Positions 15,417 through 22,998 of a stretch of 28,186 nt of DNA are shown piece by piece. Made by a program: the position numbers and the translations under genes. This stretch comes from an uncultured Muribaculaceae bacterium (lineage in GTDB: Bacteria > Bacteroidota > Bacteroidia > Bacteroidales > Muribaculaceae). Location: positions 1-28,186 of the forward strand of contig CAJTKG010000034.1 in NCBI GenBank assembly GCA_910576935.1, read 5' to 3'. Each line of letters opens with the position of its first letter. Positions within the stretch are counted from its first letter, which is position 1. The notes under the pieces were generated by a model. It was not told the origin of the DNA and did no database searches. It saw nothing but the letters and a program-made list of their open reading frames with translations.

Positions 15417-16181
15417 ATGGATCGTATATCTGCCACTATCATCACCAGGAATGAGGAAGCACAAATCGAGCGATGTCTCGAATCGCTCAAGGGTGTCGTA
15501 GACGAAATAATCGTAGTTGACTCTTATTCAATTGACCGCACTACCGAAATCTGCCGCCGCTATGGCTGCAAGATAACGGCGAGAGCTTTCACCGGCTATG
15601 GCATACAACGCCAGTATGCCGTCGGACTGACGACGTTTCCATACGTGCTCTCGATCGACGCCGACGAAGTGCTGTCTCCCGAACTGCGCGAAGCCATAAT
15701 AACGATGAAAAACGAAGGCTTCAAAGATAATATCTATTCGCTCAAGATTATAAACTACTATTGTGGCCGTCCCGTAATGCACTCGGGCTGGAAGCCGATG
15801 ACACAGGTACGCCTGTTTAACAAGCGTTACGCCAACTGGAACCTTGTGGACCTTGCCGAGCGCGTTACATTCCCCAACAGCCTCCAACCAAAAGTACTAC
15901 CCGGCTACATAAACCACTACCGCTGCAACAGCAACAAAGAGCTTGTAAGCAAAGAGATGCGCCACTCGGTAATCTACGGCAGAATACTGGCGTCGCAGAG
16001 CAGACGCATATCGCCCGTCACTCCGGCTCTTAGAGCATCGATGACTTTCGTCAGATGCCACCTTATCGACGGCGCCATACTTGACGGCTCATGCGGCATG
16101 GTGATTGCAAAAAACAAATTCATGACGACCCTCAACTCATATCGCGTCGCACGCGGCATAATCAAAAAAAGAAAGAGCTGA
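15417..16181 (+). CDS. Family 2 glycosyltransferase (lipopolysaccharide core type)
   Basis: Inverting GT-A glycosyltransferase of 254 residues. The N-terminal ISATIITRNEEAQIERCLESL is the usual GT2 nucleotide-sugar entry strand, VVDSYSIDRTTEIC follows, and the metal-binding DxD-like motif is SIDADEVLSPEL (residues about 79-90). The later MHSGWKPMTQVRLFNKRYANW block resembles the WaaE/KdtX group, which adds a sugar to the inner core of LPS, so a lipooligosaccharide role at the inner face of the inner membrane is likely. Donor and acceptor cannot be read from the sequence. There is no membrane segment; the C-terminus is strongly basic (IIKKRKS), perhaps for membrane association. The following gene (manC) is convergent. 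Confidence 0.85.
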   Translation: MDRISATIITRNEEAQIERCLESLKGVVDEIIVVDSYSIDRTTEICRRYGCKITARAFTGYGIQRQYAVGLTTFPYVLSIDADEVLSPELREAIITMKNEGFKDNIYSLKIINYYCGRPVMHSGWKPMTQVRLFNKRYANWNLVDLAERVTFPNSLQPKVLPGYINHYRCNSNKELVSKEMRHSVIYGRILASQSRRISPVTPALRASMTFVRCHLIDGAILDGSCGMVIAKNKFMTTLNSYRVARGIIKKRKS

Positions 16182-16209
16182 GAGATTACACCCCAACTCT
16201 TTACTTAAC

Positions 16210-16237
16210 TTTTAGCTTTTAATTTTCAGCTTTTAAC
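16210..16237. repeat. Two-copy 14-base tandem repeat between convergent genes
   Basis: Two adjacent units, TTTTAGCTTTTAAT and TTTCAGCTTTTAAC, agree at 12 of 14 bases, and a partial third copy may precede them. The repeat lies in the 58-base gap between the glycosyltransferase and manC stops. No stem-loop terminator is visible there. Confidence 0.45.
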
Positions 16238-16239
16238 TG

Positions 16240-17322
16240 TCAGAGGTATTTGTCACCGAAAATCATTTTGGCATCGTTAACAACCTCCTTGATGCGTTGC
16301 TCCTCACGCTTGGGGAATATAAGCAGCACATCGCCGGCATCAGACACGATATAGTCTTCAAGACCGTCCACGACAATAAGTTTCTCGCCGCGGACCGCAA
16401 AGATATTGCCTTTTGAATTATATGACAGCACATTGCAGTTCTGGGTGACATTGCCGTCCTTGTTCTTGGGCGAAATATCATAAAGAGCGCTCCATGTGCC
16501 GAGATCGTTCCAGCCGAAATTGACAGTCTCGACATAGACGTTTTTAGCCTTTTCCATCACTGCGAAGTCTATGGAAATGCTCATGCAGGCCGGGAATTTT
16601 TCGGCGATAGCGGCCGTCTCGGCCTCGGTGGCGAAAGCGTCGGCGATAGCATCAAAATTTGCGGCAATCTCGGGTGCATTATCTTTCAGAGCCTTTTTGA
16701 CAGACTTGACACTCCACAGGAATATACCCGAATTCCAGAAAAACTCGCCCGATTCGACAAAAACCTCGGCAAGCTTGCGGTCAGGTTTTTCGGTAAATGT
16801 TTTCACCTTGCGTATATGCCCCGTGACTTCCTCGCCTATCTGGATATATCCGTATCCGGTTTCGGGTCTCGTAGGCTTGATGCCGAGCGTAAGCAAGGCG
16901 TCGTTACTCTCGACAAACTCAAAGCCGTTGACAACGCTTGCCTGAAACTCGTGTTCGCGGGTTATAAGATGGTCGCTCGGGACGACTATCATCGAAGCCT
17001 CGGGGTCGATAGCTCCGATATGCCACGCAGCCCAGGCGATACACGGCGCTGTGTTGCGGCGCGCGGGCTCAAGCAATATCTGACTCTCGGAGAGCTCGGG
17101 AAGCTGTTGTCTGACCAAGGGCGCATATTGCTCGTTGGTGACAACGATGATACGCTCGGCCGGCACTACCGGAAGTATGCGGTCGTAGCTCATCTGTAGC
17201 AATGAACGCCCCGTGCCGAAAAAATCGAGAAACTGTTTGGGGAGATCAGTGCGGCTGTAAGGCCAGAAACGGCTACCGATGCCGCCGCACATGATAACGC
17301 AATATCTTTTATCCTCTTTCAT
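16240..17322 (-). CDS. manC: Mannose-1-phosphate guanylyltransferase (GDP-mannose pyrophosphorylase)
   Basis: Cytosolic enzyme that makes GDP-mannose from GTP and mannose-1-phosphate. The N-terminal MCGGIGSRFWPYSRTDLPKQF (residues about 11-31) is the nucleotide-binding signature of the family, including the conserved GG-x-G-x-R and P-K-Q. Downstream are VTNEQYAPLV, EPARRNTAPCIAWAA, VVPSDHLI and the sugar-binding FTEKPD and FWNSGIFLW. At 360 residues it is the short, monofunctional form without the phosphomannose isomerase domain of longer ManC/XanB proteins. GDP-mannose would feed mannosylation (including the polyprenol-phosphate mannose synthase at 22999) and GDP-fucose synthesis. It is divergent from pyrH; no clear promoter box was found in the 142-base gap for this strand. 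Confidence 0.93.
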   Translation of the reverse strand: MKEDKRYCVIMCGGIGSRFWPYSRTDLPKQFLDFFGTGRSLLQMSYDRILPVVPAERIIVVTNEQYAPLVRQQLPELSESQILLEPARRNTAPCIAWAAWHIGAIDPEASMIVVPSDHLITREHEFQASVVNGFEFVESNDALLTLGIKPTRPETGYGYIQIGEEVTGHIRKVKTFTEKPDRKLAEVFVESGEFFWNSGIFLWSVKSVKKALKDNAPEIAANFDAIADAFATEAETAAIAEKFPACMSISIDFAVMEKAKNVYVETVNFGWNDLGTWSALYDISPKNKDGNVTQNCNVLSYNSKGNIFAVRGEKLIVVDGLEDYIVSDAGDVLLIFPKREEQRIKEVVNDAKMIFGDKYL

Positions 17323-17434
17323 GAAAGGTAGACGGTTTTAGATTAGATGTTGTTAAACTGACGCTAAGTTAGTGTTTTTAGAGGTGAGAAACAAAAAAAG
17401 ATATATTTTTCGTCATTGCAACCGTTAAAAGCGT

Positions 17435-17442
17435 TATCTTTG
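17435..17442 (+). promoter_or_regulatory. Probable -7 box (TATCTTTG) of pyrH-frr
   Basis: TATCTTTG matches TAnnTTTG and lies 22 bases before the pyrH ATG. No TTTG is found 19-21 bases upstream; TTTC at 17408 is 23 bases away. Confidence 0.5.
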
Positions 17443-17464
17443 CCATATAAACAAAACTACCGAT

Positions 17465-18181
17465 ATGCGAACCAAATATAAGCGTGTACTATTAAAACTC
17501 AGCGGCGAATCGCTGATGGGCGCCCAAGGTTACGGCATCGACACCGAACGTCTCGCCCAATATGCCACACAGATCAAAGAAATGGTTGACAACGGCGTCG
17601 AGACCGGCATCGTCATCGGGGGCGGCAACATATTCCGCGGTCTCTCGGGCGCAGCCAAAGGCTTCGACCGCGTCAAAGGCGACCAAATGGGCATGCTCGC
17701 CACAGTCATCAACTCTCTGGCCCTCAGTTCGGCCCTCGAATCAATCGGCCAGCCGGCACGCGTGCTCACAGCCATCGGCATGTTCCCGATCGGCGAGCCC
17801 TATGGCAGCCACCGCGCCGTCGAGACACTCAGACGTGGCGAAGTTGCGATAATCTCTTGCGGCACAGGCAATCCGTTCTTCACGACCGACACCGGTTCGG
17901 CCCTGCGCGCCATCGAGATCGAGGCAGACGTCATGCTCAAGGGCACACGCGTCGACGGCATCTACACCGCCGACCCCGAAAAAGACCCGACAGCGGCAAA
18001 ATTCGACGAAATAACCTACGACGAAATCTACAACCGCGGCCTCAAGGTCATGGACCTCACCGCCACAGCCCTGTGCAAAGAAAACAAGATGCCTATCGTC
18101 GTCTTCAACATGGACAAACCGGGCAATCTCGCAAAAGTCGTCGCGGGCGAGCCTGTCGGAACACTCGTCTATCAACAATAA
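17465..18181 (+). CDS. pyrH: UMP kinase
   Basis: Phosphorylates UMP to UDP with ATP, the step after de novo pyrimidine synthesis; it belongs to the amino acid kinase fold, not the NMP kinase fold. LLKLSGESLMG (residues about 9-19), VIGGGNIFRG (about 50-59), the long helix LATVINSLALSSALE and TGNPFFTTDTGSALRA (about 140-155) are all hallmark bacterial PyrH segments. The C-terminal NMDKPGNLAKVVAGEPVGTLV is also standard, as is the 238-residue length. The gene is followed by frr after 19 bases; pyrH-frr is a widely conserved pair. Bacterial UMP kinases are typically controlled by GTP and UTP, but no transcriptional control is visible here. Confidence 0.97.
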   Translation: MRTKYKRVLLKLSGESLMGAQGYGIDTERLAQYATQIKEMVDNGVETGIVIGGGNIFRGLSGAAKGFDRVKGDQMGMLATVINSLALSSALESIGQPARVLTAIGMFPIGEPYGSHRAVETLRRGEVAIISCGTGNPFFTTDTGSALRAIEIEADVMLKGTRVDGIYTADPEKDPTAAKFDEITYDEIYNRGLKVMDLTATALCKENKMPIVVFNMDKPGNLAKVVAGEPVGTLVYQQ

Positions 18182-18200
18182 TCACCAAAATATTATAAGC

Positions 18201-18761
18201 ATGATTGAAGTAAAGACTTATCTCGACCCCGCAGAAGAGAAGATGGAACTTGCGGTCGCCTATCTCGACGAATCGCTTGCCCACATCCGCGCGGGCAAAG
18301 CCAATCCGAAAATCATTGACGGTATCCGCGTCGAATATTACGGTAGCGCAGTACCCATCTCAAATGTGGCCAATGTAAGCGTTCCCGACGCGCGCACAAT
18401 CGCTATCACACCCTGGGAAAAAGCGATGTTCAAGGAAATCGAGAAGGCCATCATCAACTCCGAGCTGGGCATCACCCCCGAAAACAACGGCGAAGTCATC
18501 AGACTATCTATACCGCCGCTGACCGAAGAGCGCCGCAAGCAACTCGTCAAACAATCGAAGGCCGAAGCCGAGCAGGCAAAGGTGTCTGTCCGCAACGCAC
18601 GCCGCGACGCCATCGACGGGCTCAAAAAAGCCATCAAGCAGGGCATGCCCGAAGACGTCGAGAAAGACGCCGAGACATCGGTACAGAAGCTCCACGACAA
18701 GTATCTAAAAAAGATTGACGAACTCTTCGCCGCCAAAGAAAAAGAGATTCTCACAGTCTGA
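18201..18761 (+). CDS. frr: Ribosome recycling factor
   Basis: Works with EF-G to split post-termination ribosomes into subunits. The 186-residue product has the full RRF pattern: an N-terminal helix (YLDPAEEKMELAVAYLDESLAHIRAGKANP), the small beta domain with VEYYGSAVPISNVANVSVPDART, then the two long helices beginning LTEERRKQLVKQSKAEAEQAKVSVRNARRDA. The Arg in IRAGKANP and the RNARRDA block are strongly conserved. It sits 19 bases after pyrH in a likely two-gene operon. Its stop is only 15 bases from the stop of the convergent ribF, and its terminator is placed inside the ribF coding region. Confidence 0.97.
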   Translation: MIEVKTYLDPAEEKMELAVAYLDESLAHIRAGKANPKIIDGIRVEYYGSAVPISNVANVSVPDARTIAITPWEKAMFKEIEKAIINSELGITPENNGEVIRLSIPPLTEERRKQLVKQSKAEAEQAKVSVRNARRDAIDGLKKAIKQGMPEDVEKDAETSVQKLHDKYLKKIDELFAAKEKEILTV

Positions 18762-18776
18762 CAACAGACCCTGTCA

Positions 18777-19670
18777 TCAGATATCAAGGGCAGCCCGACG
18801 GTCATCGTCGAGCTGCTTTTTTAGTTGCTCTATGTTGTCAAAACGGCGCTCGTCGCGCAGACGTGCAATAAACGCCACCTCTATTTCACGGCCATACAAC
18901 GTGCCCTCCCAGCCTATGATATAGACCTCAAGCGTTGTCTCGGGTATTTCCGACCGATCGACCGTCGGGCGCACGCCGATATTGAGCATGCCTCTCTTGG
19001 TCAGGCCGTCATCGAGGGTGACATCGACGGCATAAACCCCGCGGGCGGGTAGCAGCAAACTGTCGTCGCCGAGTGAGATATTTGCCGTAGGAAAGCCGAT
19101 TGTGCGGCCGAGACGCCTGCCGGGCACTACCGTTCCCTTAAGGTTATACGGGCGTCCGAGCATCCGGTTTGCGGCTGTGACATCGCCTTCTGCCAGCGAC
19201 TTTCTGATAGCCGAACTGCATACACCCGCGCCACCGGGGCCTTCATACGGCTCGGCAAAGACAACGTCAATACCGACCTTTCGACCGGCCTCGATATATT
19301 GGTGGCGCGACGTGAGACGGTCGTGTCCGAAGCGGTGGTTGAAACCCATCACAATCACTTTGACACCATAGTTGTCGCGAAGATATTCCATAAATTCCGA
19401 AGCTGTCATACGACGCAGTCTGTCGTCGAAATCGAGATTCACGACACGTTCGATGCCGCGATCGGTCAACAGCCTCCCACGCTGAATGTTATCAGTAAGG
19501 CGTTTCGGTGCAAGAGATGCGTTTATGATGCTCAGCGGATGCTCGGCAAAGGTCACAACAAGAGTTTCAAGCCCGCGTTCTGCAGCCTCGCGTCTGACTC
19601 TGTCGAGTAGAAACCGATGCCCGAGATGCACACCGTCAAACATGCCTATGGTCGCGACACAACCACTCAT
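18777..19670 (-). CDS. ribF: Bifunctional riboflavin kinase/FAD synthetase
   Basis: Makes FMN from riboflavin and then FAD. The N-terminal adenylyltransferase domain shows GMFDGVHLGHRFLL (residues about 8-21, the HxGH nucleotidyl-transfer motif), GFNHRFGHDR and CSSAIRKSL (normally SS-T/x-I-R). The C-terminal kinase domain begins near 180 with GRRLGRTIGFPTANI, the GFPTAN signature, followed by GVYAVDV and the LNIGVRPT segment. At 297 residues it is slightly short of the usual 305-315, with the N-terminus starting unusually close to the first strand; no upstream ATG extends it. It follows the HAD phosphatase by 5 bases. Its 3' end also encodes, on the other strand, the frr terminator, which limits codon choice for the last residues. 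Confidence 0.94.
   Translation of the reverse strand: MSGCVATIGMFDGVHLGHRFLLDRVRREAAERGLETLVVTFAEHPLSIINASLAPKRLTDNIQRGRLLTDRGIERVVNLDFDDRLRRMTASEFMEYLRDNYGVKVIVMGFNHRFGHDRLTSRHQYIEAGRKVGIDVVFAEPYEGPGGAGVCSSAIRKSLAEGDVTAANRMLGRPYNLKGTVVPGRRLGRTIGFPTANISLGDDSLLLPARGVYAVDVTLDDGLTKRGMLNIGVRPTVDRSEIPETTLEVYIIGWEGTLYGREIEVAFIARLRDERRFDNIEQLKKQLDDDRRAALDI
18790..18822 (+). terminator. Terminator of pyrH-frr located inside convergent ribF
   Basis: GCAGC, one unpaired base, CGACG, a 5-base loop, CGTCG, one unpaired base, GCTGC, then TTTTTT (18817-18822) on the plus strand: an eleven-step stem with one C/A mismatch and an ideal T-run. It begins 28 bases after the frr stop and lies within the last 46 bases of ribF coding sequence. 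Confidence 0.75.
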
Positions 19671-19675
19671 GACTG

Positions 19676-20296
19676 TCAGATCAGTCCAAGATTCTTGATT
19701 GTATAGAAAAATTCGGTTCCCGGCACTATAAGCTGCGTTTTGAAACCGAGCGCGGCCGCAGCGTCAAGATTGACCTGCGAGTCGTCGAAAAACAACGTTT
19801 CTTCAGGCCTGACACAAAATCGCTCTATGACTTTGTCAAAAATCGCTTTCTCGGGCTTGAGCGCATTGGCCTCGAAAGAGGTGACGATGCCGTCAAAATA
19901 ATCTTCGCGCTCACGGCCGTCTTTCATGAACTCGTCGCGTATGGTAGCATTCCACATTATCGGATTGGTATTGCTGAGCATAAAAATCTTATACTTGTTC
20001 CTTAGCCTTTCAAGCTCGCGGAGACGCCCGACAGGTATGCCTATAAGAAAGCGGCAGAAAGCGCGGTCGATCTCTCCGTCGGTCACAGGTTTGTCAAAAC
20101 CTCCGCGCAAGACACGGTGGAACTCGGCTATATCCATATCGCCGCGTTCGAGCGCCATAAAAGGTCCTTGCTGTGAATATTCGCCGAAATACGACGAGGC
20201 TTCTTTAAGGCCAAGCTCATCAAAAGCCTTGACACATCGGTTCTTGTCAATATCCATAATGACCCCTCCGAGATCAAAAAGCAGATTTTTTATCAT
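19676..20296 (-). CDS. HAD-superfamily phosphatase (subfamily IA, YihX-like)
   Basis: Haloacid dehalogenase-type hydrolase of about 206 residues. Motif I is FDLGGVIMDID (nucleophile Asp near residue 7), motif II MLSNTN, motif III the Lys in LKPEKAIF, and motif IV FFDDSQVN. A helical cap lies between motifs I and II (about 20-90). The FDLGGV...D form of motif I and the FDDSQVNLDAA block resemble YihX, a sugar-phosphate phosphatase acting on alpha-glucose-1-phosphate, but substrate assignment within HAD proteins is unreliable. I start at the ATG at 20296 (MIKNLLFDLGG) rather than a TTG at 20305. It lies 5 bases ahead of ribF, so FMN phosphatase activity could be considered, although nothing in the sequence shows it. 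Confidence 0.85.
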   Translation of the reverse strand: MIKNLLFDLGGVIMDIDKNRCVKAFDELGLKEASSYFGEYSQQGPFMALERGDMDIAEFHRVLRGGFDKPVTDGEIDRAFCRFLIGIPVGRLRELERLRNKYKIFMLSNTNPIMWNATIRDEFMKDGREREDYFDGIVTSFEANALKPEKAIFDKVIERFCVRPEETLFFDDSQVNLDAAAALGFKTQLIVPGTEFFYTIKNLGLI

Positions 20297-20318
20297 AGCC
20301 GTCAATATTGTTCAGCCA

Positions 20319-20326
20319 CAAAATTA
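20319..20326 (-). promoter_or_regulatory. Possible -7 box (TAATTTTG) before the HAD-ribF pair
   Basis: The minus-strand TAATTTTG matches TAnnTTTG and lies 22 bases before the HAD ATG, in the 52-base gap after the TPR gene. No -33 TTTG is seen. Confidence 0.35.
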
Positions 20327-20348
20327 CTAAAATTTTTCCTATATGCCA

Positions 20349-21062
20349 CTATCTGAGCGAGGCGAGACGCTCGGTGACATAGGGAGTGGACTTGATACTG
20401 TCGGCACGCTCGAGATATATCTGCGCGTCGGCTTCGTTGCCGGTGATGATCAGATAATTGCCGAGATTGAGCAGTGTATCGTAATGGTCGGGGTCGATTC
20501 TCAGTATTCGTTTCCAGACGGCCACAGCGGTCTCAAAATCACCCTGTAGCGCATGTCCATGCGCCAGACAGCCGAGAAAATATGTCGATTCGGGCAAACC
20601 GGCGAGCATCTTGTTGGCAAACACGATGATCTTCTCACCGTTGTCGCGGAAGAGATAATAGTCGAGCAACTGTCCGTCGATAGCACGGGCAAGCCACGGA
20701 CAATCACGTTGGGCTGTAAGCATGAAACTTTCATATATCGACGGAGCGCTTACCTCGAAAGCGGTCGTCCTGACTGCATCGAAGAGCGAATCGACCTTCA
20801 CGCCGTGCGACATCGCCTGCGACAGCAGATCTGACGTCGACACCGTGTCACCCATCATAGCCGAGGCCACAATAGCATGCGAGTACGTTGCCGCGACACC
20901 GGGCTCCTGCTCAAGCATGAGACCATACAACGCCTGAGCACTCGCCCACTCGCGGTTGTCGAAGAAGCGGCCGGCTTTCTCACGGGTCAGTTTGTAGTCA
21001 ATGGCAAAAGCCTGGCCCGCGGCAAGGATGGCTGAGATTATTGTAACGATCAGAAGTTTCAT
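20349..21062 (-). CDS. Secreted TPR-repeat protein, function unknown
   Basis: Exported protein of 237 residues with a clear signal peptide (MKLLIVTIISAILAAGQAFA, residues 1-20). The mature part is alpha-helical and contains tetratricopeptide-like repeats: an N-terminal one around EWASAQALYGLMLEQEPGVAATYSHA and clear ones near the C-terminus (LGCLAHGHALQGDFETAVAVWKRILRIDP, then YDTLLNLGNYLIITGNEADAQIYLERA). TPRs bind other proteins, so it probably acts as a periplasmic scaffold, but the partner is unknown. The start is the ATG at 21062; a TTG 15 bases upstream would only lengthen the signal peptide. It lies 51 bases after the nucleoside kinase and 52 bases before the HAD gene, possibly in one transcript. 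Confidence 0.82.
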   Translation of the reverse strand: MKLLIVTIISAILAAGQAFAIDYKLTREKAGRFFDNREWASAQALYGLMLEQEPGVAATYSHAIVASAMMGDTVSTSDLLSQAMSHGVKVDSLFDAVRTTAFEVSAPSIYESFMLTAQRDCPWLARAIDGQLLDYYLFRDNGEKIIVFANKMLAGLPESTYFLGCLAHGHALQGDFETAVAVWKRILRIDPDHYDTLLNLGNYLIITGNEADAQIYLERADSIKSTPYVTERLASLR

Positions 21063-21113
21063 ATATTTAAAAGTCAATCACTCCTCGATTTGTTCATAAG
21101 TTTTCTGAAATTT

Positions 21114-22781
21114 TCAGTACTTGAACGAACTGCCCCCGAGAAACTCGCGCAGCAGGCTTGTGGGTGGTATGTTTGCATCGCCAATGGCAGCGAAATAGCT
21201 CAGGAACTTACGCAGGCGATATGCCTCGGCATACTCTGGCACGTCGTTGGGAACGGTCTTGAGTAATGCATCGGCATATTCTTTCATGACACCCAGTTCG
21301 AAGAGCAGCGACGAGTTGAACGTCGCATCGGCATTCTCCTGAAACGGAAAAATCCATTTCTCTTCGCCCCGACGCACACTCGGCCAGCGCCGTATACTCT
21401 CTTCGGGCGAAGTGCCCCGATATCGTGCATCACGTATAATACGGCGTAACAGACGGTTGTCTGACGTCGGTATCCAGTTATGGTCATCAATCGACAGAGT
21501 CGTGAGAGCCGACACATAGACGCGGTATTTCATATTATCGGCTATAGCCGCCGTCAGCTCCGGATTGAGCCCGTGGATGCCCTCTATAAGCAACACCGAG
21601 CCTTCGTCGAGATGTATCATGTCGCCCTTATACTGGCGGCATCCAAGCTCAAAGTTATATGTCGGCAACTCTACCTCCTCACCGGCTATAATAGCGTTGA
21701 GATCGTCATTAAACTGCTTTAGATCGAGCGCATACAGCGATTCATAGTCATAATCTCCGTCTTCGTCACGCGGAGTGTTCTCACGGTTGATAAAATAATT
21801 GTCGAGCGATATTATCTGGGGTTTGAGCAGGTTTGTCATAAGTTGTATCGCCAGACGCTTTGTCGTCGTCGTCTTACCCGACGACGACGGCCCGGCGACA
21901 AGCACAACCCTGGCGCCGCCGTCGTGATAACGCCGGGCTATATCGTCGCTTATGCCGGCTATGATTTTCTCGTGCAAGGCCTCGGCGAGGCTTATCAGCC
22001 GGGCGGCCATGCCGTGCTCGACCATGCGGTTGAGCTCGCCTACGTTTCTGACGCCGACGATATTGTTGAAGCGCAGATAGTCGACAAAGGCCTTGAACAT
22101 CTTCTCCTGTCTGACCTCGTGCGACACCTCCGAAGGGTTATGGCGGTCAAATCCGAGAAGAAGCAGCCCTTCGTTATAAGGCTTGAGGGCAAAGACCGAC
22201 AGCCACCGCGTCGACTGCACCAACGGACCGTAATAGCTGTCGCAGATGCCGTCGAGCGAGTAGTAGCGCGTGTAAAGTTCGCGCGTTGTCTCGAGCAGCT
22301 CGACCTTGTCGTCGAGTCCCTGTGCGCGGAATATCCCGATGGCATCGGCGGTTAGACATTCATGAGGCTCGAAAGGAAGATCGCGGGCTATCAGAGCCTT
22401 CATCTCGGCCGCAAGAGCCTCAGCCGTCTCCCCGTCGACTTCGCCCACACCGTCGAGACGGCAATAGTAGCCGCCCGAAATCGTGTGTTCGATTCGCAGG
22501 CGCGCACCGGGATAACAACGCGTCACCGCACGGTAGAGCAGCATACAAAGCGACCGCGTATACACTCTCGTCGCCGAAGCCGTCGTCAGCGGCTGAAACT
22601 CTATCTGCTTGGGATGATAAAGTTCAAACCAGAGGTCTTCATTCTTATTGTTGACAAGGGCGCAGACCGGCTCGAAGCCGAGACGCCCGGCAAGACGGCG
22701 GCCTATCTCGCCCAATGTCTCGCCTCGCGGTATCTCTATATATTCTGACAGGTTTTTGACGTATATACTCAGTCGGTTCAT
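21114..22781 (-). CDS. Nucleoside (uridine) kinase fused to TGS/threonyl-tRNA-synthetase-like N-terminus
   Basis: A 555-residue multi-domain P-loop kinase. Residues 1-60 (MNRLSIYVKNLSEYIEIPRG...VNNKNEDLWFEL) look like a TGS domain. Residues about 60-200 resemble the second, editing-like domain of ThrRS/AlaRS proteins (LYRAVTRCYPGARLRIEHTISGGYYCRL). The C-terminal half is a uridine kinase/phosphoribulokinase-type domain with Walker A AGPSSSGKTTTTKRLA, SLDNYFINRENTP, and Walker B-like SVLLIEGIHGLNP. Such fusions occur in Bacteroidetes, Firmicutes and Thermotoga and are usually labelled nucleoside kinase; what the tRNA-synthetase-like part recognises is unclear. I start at MNRL (22781), because the longer frame to 22865 runs through the promoter-like region. 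The equivalent His metal-ligand positions of the editing domain look absent. Confidence 0.85.
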   Translation of the reverse strand: MNRLSIYVKNLSEYIEIPRGETLGEIGRRLAGRLGFEPVCALVNNKNEDLWFELYHPKQIEFQPLTTASATRVYTRSLCMLLYRAVTRCYPGARLRIEHTISGGYYCRLDGVGEVDGETAEALAAEMKALIARDLPFEPHECLTADAIGIFRAQGLDDKVELLETTRELYTRYYSLDGICDSYYGPLVQSTRWLSVFALKPYNEGLLLLGFDRHNPSEVSHEVRQEKMFKAFVDYLRFNNIVGVRNVGELNRMVEHGMAARLISLAEALHEKIIAGISDDIARRYHDGGARVVLVAGPSSSGKTTTTKRLAIQLMTNLLKPQIISLDNYFINRENTPRDEDGDYDYESLYALDLKQFNDDLNAIIAGEEVELPTYNFELGCRQYKGDMIHLDEGSVLLIEGIHGLNPELTAAIADNMKYRVYVSALTTLSIDDHNWIPTSDNRLLRRIIRDARYRGTSPEESIRRWPSVRRGEEKWIFPFQENADATFNSSLLFELGVMKEYADALLKTVPNDVPEYAEAYRLRKFLSYFAAIGDANIPPTSLLREFLGGSSFKY

Positions 22782-22817
22782 TGTAATTCGTGTATGGATT
22801 ATATCCTGTTGTTTCTG

Positions 22818-22825
22818 CAAAATTA
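22818..22825 (-). promoter_or_regulatory. Possible -7 box (TAATTTTG) of the kinase gene
   Basis: The minus-strand TAATTTTG fits TAnnTTTG and lies 36 bases before the ATG at 22781. It supports that start over the in-frame ATG at 22865. No -33 TTTG at correct spacing was found. Confidence 0.4.
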
Positions 22826-22962
22826 AGAAACGCCGGCGCTTTTCCATTGTTCTGAATGTCGGCAAATATCTTCTTTTTTGTTAATTATTCAAAAACATCG
22901 CCTTCGCCGCTTTTTTAGGCAACATTAACTTATATATAGCGATTTGCGAAATGTAAATTATT

Positions 22963-22970
22963 TAACTTTG
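22963..22970 (+). promoter_or_regulatory. Probable -7 box (TAACTTTG) of the mannosyltransferase-pyrC-ATPase operon
   Basis: TAACTTTG matches the consensus and ends 28 bases before the ATG at 22999. The nearest upstream TTTG (22943-22946) is 16 bases away, shorter than the usual 19-21, so strength is uncertain. Confidence 0.5.
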
Positions 22971-22998
22971 CGGCAAAATTTTAACTAAAAAGAGAGCC

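Noticed and set aside
18756..18769. Five-pair hairpin at the frr stop codon as its terminator
   Set aside because: The stem is too short and no T-run follows; the structure at 18790-18822 is far better.
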